Positions 1 through 5,342 of a stretch of DNA of 5,342 bases are shown piece after piece. Each line of letters starts with the position of its first letter. Positions within the stretch are counted from its first letter, which is position 1. Source of the stretch: Pseudomonadota bacterium (GTDB lineage: Bacteria; Pseudomonadota; Alphaproteobacteria; Rhizobiales; Methyloligellaceae); NCBI GenBank assembly GCA_022567275.1, contig JADFHH010000156.1, positions 1-5,342 of the forward strand. The letters are read 5' to 3'. The notes beneath the pieces were generated by a model that was given only the letters and a program-made list of their open reading frames with translations, was not told where the DNA came from and made no database searches. A program made the position numbers and the translations under genes.

Positions 1-2697
1 ATTCCCGCGCTTGAAACGATCAGGATGCCGCTTTCGGCGACAACCAGCATCCACCTGTCCACCAGTGGCGAATTGCAGAGCGTTGAAGCCCGCCTCAATC
101 TCGGGGCGGGTCATATCATCATTCCCTGGGACCTCAAGCGGGTATTGCAGATGGACAGTGTCAGTCTGAATTTGCGCTATGAGGCCAAGGATGGCCGCAT
201 CGATATTCTGCCCTCGAAAGTGGAATGGGGGCAGAGCCGGGCCACGATCTCTGGCACATTCCATCCGGTTAAAGGTCAGGTAGAGGGCAAGATATGGGCG
301 TTCAACCTGAAAGCGGACGACGCCATTCTGGCGGTCGAGGAATACGGCCTGCCGCCGGTCCGTGTGCAAAACTGGTCGGCCAGGGGCACGTTCGACAAGC
401 AGGCCGGGAGGCTCGTGCTGGAGCAGTTCATTATTCAGCTCGAGGATGGGTCGATCGAGTTTAGCGGCACGGTGACCGATGCGCCGGGCTCACCCGAAAT
501 CAGGCTTGCGGGCAAGTTCAGCTCCATGCCACTCGAGTCACTGATACAGCTGTGGCCCAAATTTCTCGCCGGTGGCGCGCGCGAGTGGGTCGGCGAGCAT
601 GTCAGTGCGGGACATATTTCGGGCGGATCGTTCCGGGTCGATCTGAAAGCAGGTCAACTGGCCGAGTTGGAAGAGGGCGGAGACATCGCCGATTCCGCCG
701 TACAACTTGAGCTCGGCGTCACCGGCCTTGTGATTAACACCATCCGCCGCATGCCGCCTCTCCAGACCGGGGATGCGACCTTGCGGATCAATGGCCGGCG
801 CATGGCGTTCGATGTTCCCGATAGCTGGATTGTTCTGCCTAGCGGCAAACGGGTCATGCTGGGCGCCGGGCGCCTCACCGTCGATGATCTGCGGCCCGAT
901 CCCGAGATCGCGCGCATGGAGTTCCAGTCCAGGGGATCGGCCCAGGCGATACTTGAACTTCTCGACCATGAGCCGCTTGGTTATGTGCGCGCAGCGGGCT
1001 TGAAGACGAGCGATCTTGGCGGCAAGACGAGCGGCAGCTTCAAGCTGGAATTTCCACTGTTCAACGATCTGGAATTCAAGCACATCAAGCTGCGCGGCAC
1101 TGTCGATCTGGAAGATGCGACCGTTAAGGGTGCTTTTGGCGGCGTTAATGTGGAAGGGGGCGAACTCACATTCAACGTCACCGAACAGGCTTTGGAAGCG
1201 CGCGGCGATATCCTCGTCAACGGCGTGCCGGTGGTGTTGAGCTGGCAGCGGATTTTCGATGCACCGCCCGATAAACAACCTGAGCTGCGTCTGAGCACCG
1301 TCCTCGATGAAGCGGCCAGGGAACGGCTGGGCCTCAAGCTCAACCACATGATACGCGGAGCTGTTCCGGTCATCATGTCTATCGCTCAGATGCCATCGGC
1401 AGGGAAACGCAGGAAGGTGCGTGTTCAGGCGGACCTTGGCGGTGCGGAACTTATTCTCGCCAATATGGGTTGGCGCAAGCCGAGAGGGCGCGCGGCGGTG
1501 CTCAATTTCGACATCGGTCAGGGTGTCGAGGGAAACACGGAGTTACAGAATTTCCGGATTATCGGCGATGATATTGCTATCGATGGCTGGATATCGCTGG
1601 ACGAAGATCAGAGACCAAAAGCGTTCTATTTCCCGGATTTCTCATTCAATGTGATTACGCAACTGGAAGTGTCGGGCAAATTGCGCAACGACAATGTCTG
1701 GGAAGTGCAGGCACACGGGCCCGCCTATGACGGGCGGCAGTTCTTCCGCTCATTATTTTCCTCCGGCCAACTCTCCGAGGATGAGAATTCAGGTCCTGAA
1801 AGCGTAGCCGGCATTGAGTTGAATGCACGGATCGGCACCATGGTGGGCTTCTTCGATACAATGGTAAAGGACGTCAGTATCGATCTTGTGAAGCAGCCTG
1901 GGGGACGCCTGGTGGCGCTCGATGCGAGGGGACGTCTCAACGGCAAGGAGGACATAGTGGTCAAGCTTGTCGAAGGCGGACAAAACGAACGCGTGGTGCT
2001 GGCGGAAAGCAATGACGCGGGTTCCGCGTTCAGGCTGATCGGGTTCTACCCCAGAATGGAAGGCGGCCGGGCCTCTCTCAAGGTGTCGCTGGATGCGCTG
2101 GGCCTGGCCGACAAGACCGGAACCTTGTGGGCAAAGGATTTTAGCATTCTGGGGGACCGGGTCGTTTCGGAAGTCATCTCCAATGTATCCGACGATCCGG
2201 CAATTACCTTTGGCAGTCCGGCCGGGGGCGTGCGGGTCGGGCGCCGGCAACGTATTCCGTTTCATCAGCTGGAGGTAAAATTCTCGGTCGGCGGCGGGCG
2301 CTTCGTTCTGCAAGACGCTTATGTGAACGGTCCGCTACTGGGTGCAACGTTGCGCGGTCATGTGGACATCAAAAACAATCAGGTCGATCTGAGCGGCACC
2401 TACATCCCGCTCTATGGACTAAACTCGGCGCTGGGTTCCATCCCGTTAATCGGCTCTCTTCTGGTTGGCCGCCGCGGCGAGGGCGTTCTGGGGATCACCT
2501 TTTCGGTCAAGGGGCCGGCCGCGGACCCGCGCGTATCGGTCAATCCGATTTCCCTGGTGGCGCCGGGTATTTTCCGGCAAATGTTCGAGTATACCAGCCC
2601 GGCTGCTGACGCGTATCAGCAAACACCCCAGCAACCGGCAAACCCCGAACCCTCCGTAAGTCCGTTTGATCCGGACGACTTTGGCACGGCGAATTAG
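1..2697 (+). CDS. YhdP/AsmA-like (DUF3971 / AsmA_2) envelope protein, 5'-partial
   Basis: This is the C-terminal part of a large AsmA-superfamily protein. The frame is open from base 1, so the ATG at 25 is probably internal and the N-terminus, where this family has its single membrane anchor, is missing. Counting from the ATG at 25, about 890 residues are visible, mostly alternating beta-strand-like segments as expected for the long hydrophobic groove of AsmA/YhdP/TamB proteins. Family landmarks are the WPKFLAGGAREWV segment at 177-189, the AGSAFRLIGFYPRMEGG block at 666-681, and the C-terminal signature GTYIPLYGLNSALGSIPLIG (791-810) followed by GEGVLGITFSVKGP and VNPISLVAPG (to 848). The last ~33 residues are Pro/Gln/Asp-rich and probably disordered. 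Known family members such as YhdP sit in the periplasm and support phospholipid transport to the outer membrane; that role is inferred here. It ends in TAG and converges on the dadA-like gene. The family call is firm; the exact function is not. Confidence 0.88.
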   Translation: MPALETIRMPLSATTSIHLSTSGELQSVEARLNLGAGHIIIPWDLKRVLQMDSVSLNLRYEAKDGRIDILPSKVEWGQSRATISGTFHPVKGQVEGKIWAFNLKADDAILAVEEYGLPPVRVQNWSARGTFDKQAGRLVLEQFIIQLEDGSIEFSGTVTDAPGSPEIRLAGKFSSMPLESLIQLWPKFLAGGAREWVGEHVSAGHISGGSFRVDLKAGQLAELEEGGDIADSAVQLELGVTGLVINTIRRMPPLQTGDATLRINGRRMAFDVPDSWIVLPSGKRVMLGAGRLTVDDLRPDPEIARMEFQSRGSAQAILELLDHEPLGYVRAAGLKTSDLGGKTSGSFKLEFPLFNDLEFKHIKLRGTVDLEDATVKGAFGGVNVEGGELTFNVTEQALEARGDILVNGVPVVLSWQRIFDAPPDKQPELRLSTVLDEAARERLGLKLNHMIRGAVPVIMSIAQMPSAGKRRKVRVQADLGGAELILANMGWRKPRGRAAVLNFDIGQGVEGNTELQNFRIIGDDIAIDGWISLDEDQRPKAFYFPDFSFNVITQLEVSGKLRNDNVWEVQAHGPAYDGRQFFRSLFSSGQLSEDENSGPESVAGIELNARIGTMVGFFDTMVKDVSIDLVKQPGGRLVALDARGRLNGKEDIVVKLVEGGQNERVVLAESNDAGSAFRLIGFYPRMEGGRASLKVSLDALGLADKTGTLWAKDFSILGDRVVSEVISNVSDDPAITFGSPAGGVRVGRRQRIPFHQLEVKFSVGGGRFVLQDAYVNGPLLGATLRGHVDIKNNQVDLSGTYIPLYGLNSALGSIPLIGSLLVGRRGEGVLGITFSVKGPAADPRVSVNPISLVAPGIFRQMFEYTSPAADAYQQTPQQPANPEPSVSPFDPDDFGTAN

Positions 2698-2714
2698 GGG
2701 TTATTGCCCTCCTC

Positions 2715-3986
2715 TCAGCCATTGAACCGATCCAGAGCGTAGGGCGTCATGTCCATGTTCAGCGGTTCTCCCGCTGCCAGGGCGGCCACCATGCGCCCGG
2801 TCATCGGTGCGCCGGTGAGCCCTAAATGGCCGTGACCAAAGGCGCAGAATATGCGCGGGTGTCCCGGTACCGCGCCGATGAAAGGAACAGAGTCGGGCGT
2901 GGAGGGGCGTGCGCCCATCCATTGCTCGGAAGATTGAGTATTGAGATTCGGCAGCAGCGCCTTGGCGTGCGTCTTGAAGACGCGGGCGCGGCGATAGTCG
3001 GGCGCGGCATCGAGGCCGGCGAACTCGGCGGTGCCACCGATGCGCAGCCCCGTTTCCATGGAGCTGGTGACGCAATGACGCTCCATGTCCATGATTGAGT
3101 GGGCGAGGGACAGGCCCGGCTGCTTGAACATGAGATGATAGCCGCGTTCCGCCTCCAGCGGCACGCAGACACCCAAAGGCGCGAGCAGCCGCGCCGACCA
3201 GGCGCCGGCGGCGAGGATCACGGTGTTCGCGCTATGGCTGCCCTGGCCGGTGTCGACCCGGGTAACGCCGCCGCTCCCGGGGACGATTTTCTCGACGGTT
3301 TCACGCAGGAATCGCGCCCCCTGGGCTTCAGCCCTGGCGGCGAGAACTTTCCCGAGGCGGCCCGGATTGACGCTCCGGCATGATTGTTTGAAGACCACCG
3401 CCGATTTGATCTGCGGCGAGAGTTCCGGCTCCACTTCCTGGACCTCGCCACCGGTGAGAATCTCAATGGGCACGCCGCGTTCCCGGCTCAGACGCCAGGG
3501 CAGATCGTCGCGGTTGGCGCCGCCGGGAGTCCGGTAGACATGAAGATAGAGGCAGTCCCTGACCAGTCCTTCATCGCCGGTTCGCGCCAGCAGCCGGTTG
3601 TATATCTCAACGCAAGGGCGGTTGACGGCGAGCATGGCATCGGCGGTTGCCGGCAAACGGCGATGCGCCCCGGCGGAGATGAATTTCACCAGCCAGGGGG
3701 TCAACCGCGGCAGGTAGGACCAGCGGATCGCCAGCGGTCCTGACCGGTCGAGCAGCATTTTCGGCACGCTCTTCCACAGACCGGGCAGGGATTGCGGGAC
3801 GCAGGACCAGGGCGAGATCACGCCGGAATTGCCGTAGCTCGCACCTTCGGCCGGGCCGTCGCGGTCGATGACGCTGACATGGAAGCCTTTTTCCTGCAAC
3901 GCAAGAGCGCTGCAAATACCGACGATACCGGCGCCGATGACGATGGCTTGTTTGCTGTCCGCGCCGGATTTTTTTGCCGATGTCAT
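2715..3986 (-). CDS. dadA: DadA-type FAD-dependent D-amino acid dehydrogenase (DAO family)
   Basis: This 423-residue flavoprotein is a typical length for DadA-like enzymes. Members oxidise D-amino acids to 2-oxo acids and ammonia and pass electrons to the respiratory chain, usually as peripheral inner-membrane proteins. The N-terminal Rossmann motif is GAGIVG at 18-23, with the ribose-binding acidic residue D41 ending beta-2, then GASYGNSGVISP at 48-59. A second FAD contact is ILAAGAWS at 257-264. Central DadA-like blocks are ERGYHLMF (280-287) and LRIGGTAEFAG (314-324). The C-terminal signature runs from GARPSTPDSVPFIG (358-371) to FGHGHLGLTGAP (383-394), with R360 a candidate substrate-carboxylate ligand. 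The start follows from the ATGA overlap with the tyrS stop. No good Shine-Dalgarno is visible, so translation probably depends on coupling. A hydrophilic 13-residue extension with an A7 tract precedes the FAD motif. The DAO family is certain, DadA is the best fit, and substrate preference is unknown; related glycine or other amine oxidases are the alternatives. Confidence 0.87.
   Translation of the reverse strand: MTSAKKSGADSKQAIVIGAGIVGICSALALQEKGFHVSVIDRDGPAEGASYGNSGVISPWSCVPQSLPGLWKSVPKMLLDRSGPLAIRWSYLPRLTPWLVKFISAGAHRRLPATADAMLAVNRPCVEIYNRLLARTGDEGLVRDCLYLHVYRTPGGANRDDLPWRLSRERGVPIEILTGGEVQEVEPELSPQIKSAVVFKQSCRSVNPGRLGKVLAARAEAQGARFLRETVEKIVPGSGGVTRVDTGQGSHSANTVILAAGAWSARLLAPLGVCVPLEAERGYHLMFKQPGLSLAHSIMDMERHCVTSSMETGLRIGGTAEFAGLDAAPDYRRARVFKTHAKALLPNLNTQSSEQWMGARPSTPDSVPFIGAVPGHPRIFCAFGHGHLGLTGAPMTGRMVAALAAGEPLNMDMTPYALDRFNG
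3983..3986 (-). other. ATGA stop/start overlap joining tyrS and the dadA-like gene
   Basis: On the minus strand the tyrS stop TGA and the dadA-like start ATG share bases in ATGA. This arrangement is a classic sign of translational coupling by termination-reinitiation. The lack of a clear purine-rich ribosome binding site just upstream of the ATG, inside the tyrS 3' end, fits with coupling. The overlap is seen directly; coupling and co-transcription are inferred. Confidence 0.85.
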
Positions 3987-5239
3987 CGCGCTATGCGGAC
4001 AATCACATGGCGTTTCCTGCCAAACGACAGTTTTAGGGCGCCGTCATCTGAAAAATCCGCCGCGCCGACGCTAGTGCGGGGGTCGGTGATGCGCGCGCCG
4101 TTGATTGAAATGGCGTTGTTGGCGATGGCGCGCCGGGCTTCGCCATTGCTGGCCGCCAGCCCTGCTTCCACCACCAGGGTCAGGATGCCGATGCCCTGCT
4201 GCATTGTCGCGCGTGGAATGGTGAATGTGGGCAACCCTTCAGCCATTGTGCCGTGCTCGAATGTTTCGCGCGCGGTCGCTTCGGCCTGTTGCGCGGCCCT
4301 TTCGCCATGGACGAGCGCGGTGGCCTGGGTCGCGAGTATTTTTTTGGCGTCGTTGAGTTCCGCGCCTTCAAGCTTCTCGAGCCGGGCGATTTCCTCCAGC
4401 GGCAATTCGGTGAACAGCCTTAAGAAGCGCCCGACATCGGCGTCTTCGGTATTGCGCCAATATTGCCAGTAATCGTAAGCGGAGAGCATGCCGGCATCGA
4501 GCCATACCGCGCCGGCGGCGGTTTTTCCCATTTTGGCCCCCGACGAGGTGGTCAGCAAGGCCGTGGTCAGGCCGTACAGCTCCGCGCCATCTACGCGGCG
4601 GCCAAGCTCGATGCCATTGACGATATTGCCCCACTGGTCGGAGCCGCCCATTTGCAGGGTGCATTTGAACCGCCGGTTGAGCTCCAGAAAATCATAGGCC
4701 TGGAGAATCATATAGTTGAATTCCAGCAAGGTGAGGGGCTGTTCGCGCTCCAGCCGCAATTTGACGGAGTCGAAGCTGAGCATGCGGTTAATGGTGAAAT
4801 GGCGCCCGTAATCGCGCAAAAATTCAATATAGTTGAGTTGATCGAGCCACTCGGCATTGTCGATCATCATGGCGCCGGCTGGCCCCTCGCCGAAACTGAG
4901 GAACCGGGAAAACACTTGTTTGATGCCGGCCATATTGGCGGCGATGGCGTCGTCGCTCAGCAACTTTCGCGATTCGTCCTTGCCCGAAGGGTCGCCGACT
5001 TTCGTGGTGCCGCCGCCCATCAGCACGATCGGCTTGTGCCCGGTTTGCTGGAGGATGCGCAGCATCATGATGCCGAGCAGGCTTCCGGTATGCAGGCTGG
5101 GCGCGGTGCAGTCGAAACCGATATAGGCGCAAAGGGGTCCTTTGAGCGCGGCCGCGTCCAGGCCCGCATCGCTCGTGCATTGATGGATATAGCCTCGCTC
5201 GGCGAGGGTTTTGAGAAAATCGGATTTATAAGCAGTCAT
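3983..5239 (-). CDS. tyrS: Tyrosyl-tRNA synthetase (class I)
   Basis: TyrRS activates tyrosine with ATP and charges tRNA-Tyr in the cytoplasm; it is essential. The chosen product is 418 residues, normal for bacterial TyrRS. Numbered from the ATG at 5239: the Y39-G41-D43 pocket (YIGFDCTAPSLH) leads into the HIGH-equivalent HTGS at 50-53. GDPSGK lies at 82-87. The tyrosine-binding Y176, Q180 and D183 lie in YMILQAYD, with Q196 in QMGGSDQWGN. The KMSKS-equivalent is KMGKT at 236-240. A C-terminal S4 RNA-binding domain (about 345-418) contains the SNGEARRAI motif. No key residue is missing. An in-frame ATG at 5269 would add MRIIAAESSP. I prefer 5239 because the product then begins with MTAYKSDFLKTLAERG, as relatives do, and because the upstream ATG is in frame only thanks to a 14-bp duplication. 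Neither start has a strong ribosome binding site. The stop codon overlaps the next gene's ATG. Identity is certain; the start is moderately sure. Confidence 0.97.
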   Translation of the reverse strand: MTAYKSDFLKTLAERGYIHQCTSDAGLDAAALKGPLCAYIGFDCTAPSLHTGSLLGIMMLRILQQTGHKPIVLMGGGTTKVGDPSGKDESRKLLSDDAIAANMAGIKQVFSRFLSFGEGPAGAMMIDNAEWLDQLNYIEFLRDYGRHFTINRMLSFDSVKLRLEREQPLTLLEFNYMILQAYDFLELNRRFKCTLQMGGSDQWGNIVNGIELGRRVDGAELYGLTTALLTTSSGAKMGKTAAGAVWLDAGMLSAYDYWQYWRNTEDADVGRFLRLFTELPLEEIARLEKLEGAELNDAKKILATQATALVHGERAAQQAEATARETFEHGTMAEGLPTFTIPRATMQQGIGILTLVVEAGLAASNGEARRAIANNAISINGARITDPRTSVGAADFSDDGALKLSFGRKRHVIVRIAR

Positions 5240-5240
5240 G

Positions 5241-5266
5241 GGCGATGATTCTGCGGCGATGATTCT
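5241..5266 (-). repeat. Tandem 12-bp direct repeat (14-bp period) in the tyrS leader
   Basis: On the plus strand GGCGATGATTCT occurs at 5241-5252 and again, perfectly, at 5255-5266, separated by GC. On the tyrS strand the two copies lie exactly between the upstream ATG (5269) and the preferred ATG (5239). The 14-bp period is not a multiple of three. With one copy the two ATGs would be out of frame; with two copies they are 30 nt apart and in frame. It looks like a local slippage or duplication event. No function is claimed. Confidence 0.85.
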
Positions 5267-5302
5267 CATACCTGTTGCGCGATGTATCAGGTTTGAGAGC
5301 CA

Positions 5303-5341
5303 ATTGCACGGTTCACTATGAGGGAGAATTGGGCGTGCAAT
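5303..5341. repeat. 8-bp perfect inverted repeat, 23-nt spacer, upstream of tyrS
   Basis: ATTGCACG at 5303-5310 is the exact reverse complement of CGTGCAAT at 5334-5341. A second, overlapping pair, CCAATT (5300-5305) and AATTGG (5327-5332), is nested in the same stretch. It could be an operator-like dyad between divergent genes, or a 5' UTR hairpin whose distal arm covers the proposed GTG at 5335 with AGGGAG in its loop. An 8-bp match at this spacing can also occur by chance, and no known regulator site is recognised. Confidence 0.5.
5321..5326 (+). promoter_or_regulatory. Candidate ribosome binding site AGGGAG for a divergent gene
   Basis: AGGGAG differs by one base from the AGGAGG consensus and lies 8 nt before a GTG codon at 5335, an ideal spacing. 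The out-of-frame ATG at 5318 directly precedes it, and an ATG at 5340 would be about 13 nt away, so the GTG is the best-served start. The site supports a plus-strand gene running out of the window. Confidence 0.4.
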
Positions 5342-5342
5342 G
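5335..5342 (+). CDS. Possible 5' end of a divergent gene (cut by the window edge)
   Basis: Only GTG CAA TG is visible, placed 8 nt after AGGGAG, so the product would begin Met-Gln-Trp or Met-Gln-Cys. From memory, alphaproteobacterial tyrS is often divergent from anmK (anhydro-N-acetylmuramic acid kinase), whose proteins often begin with a short stretch containing a Trp before MSGTS. This is only compatible with, not evidence for, anmK. An alternative start is the ATG at 5318 in another frame. The call rests on the ribosome binding site and on divergent layout alone. Confidence 0.25.

Noticed and set aside
538..1347. Long minus-strand open frame (269 codons) antisense to the YhdP-like gene
   Set aside because: It is opposite a continuous, family-like coding frame and has no domain or motif of its own. 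It is best explained as a codon-bias shadow.
2696..2710. AGGG-(7 nt)-CCCT hairpin between the convergent genes as a terminator
   Set aside because: The stem is only 4 bp and no T tract follows on either strand, so an intrinsic terminator is not supported.
3792..4472. Plus-strand open frame (226 codons) spanning the dadA/tyrS junction in antisense
   Set aside because: It crosses two real genes in opposite orientation, is low in complexity (Ser/Ala-rich), and shows no motif or convincing ribosome binding site.
4520..5100. HTGS and KMGKT in place of HIGH and KMSKS in TyrS, as possible active-site loss
   Set aside because: These are ordinary variants in bacterial TyrRS of this clade, and the remaining substrate-binding residues are intact.
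4463..5248. Long plus-strand open frame (261 codons) antisense to tyrS
   Set aside because: It lies wholly opposite the unmistakable tyrS gene. Its composition is rich in Gly, Ala, Glu, Gln and His, as expected of a mirror frame of GC-rich codons, and it has no recognisable domain.
5270..5292. ACCTG-(13 nt)-CAGGT inverted repeat just upstream of the tyrS leader
   Set aside because: A 5-bp dyad is short enough to be chance and matches no operator I know.
5293..5321. Plus-strand promoter TTGAGA-(17 bp)-CTATGA
   Set aside because: The -10 element is poor, and the implied transcript start near 5328 would lie downstream of the candidate ribosome binding site, contradicting the gene it would serve.

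Overview
This GC-rich window looks like ordinary chromosomal DNA from an alphaproteobacterium. The evidence is the gene families and their wording: a YhdP/AsmA-like protein with the alphaproteobacterial type of C-terminal motif, and a class I tyrosyl-tRNA synthetase with HxGS and KMGKT signature variants. Genus and species cannot be named from this sequence. There are no rRNA or tRNA genes, insertion sequences, CRISPR arrays, phage genes or obvious signs of recent transfer.

Layout. On the plus strand, bases 1-2697 hold the C-terminal part (898 residues) of a large AsmA/YhdP-like envelope protein; its 5' end lies outside the window. It converges, with only 17 bp between stop codons, on a minus-strand pair. 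This pair is tyrS (tyrosyl-tRNA synthetase, 5239 down to 3983), followed by a DadA-type FAD-dependent D-amino acid dehydrogenase gene (3986 down to 2715). The two overlap by 4 bp (ATGA), so they are very probably co-transcribed and translationally coupled. Upstream of tyrS, about 65-95 bp of intergenic DNA carries a 12-bp direct repeat and an 8-bp inverted repeat. The last 8 bases may be the start of a divergent plus-strand gene (GTG at 5335 behind an AGGGAG ribosome binding site). By remembered alphaproteobacterial synteny this could be anmK, but nothing in the window proves that.

How the genes may work together. TyrS makes Tyr-tRNA. DadA-type enzymes oxidise D-amino acids to 2-oxo acids and ammonia and pass electrons to the respiratory chain. 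The tight tyrS-dadA coupling suggests a testable link: removal of D-tyrosine (which TyrRS can mischarge), or recycling of wall-derived D-amino acids. Simple chance operon assembly is also possible. The YhdP-like protein belongs to envelope lipid homeostasis and is separately transcribed. I found no convincing undescribed system. The points most worth checking are the tyrS-dadA coupling, the duplicated tyrS leader with two in-frame starts, and the inverted repeat over the putative divergent start.
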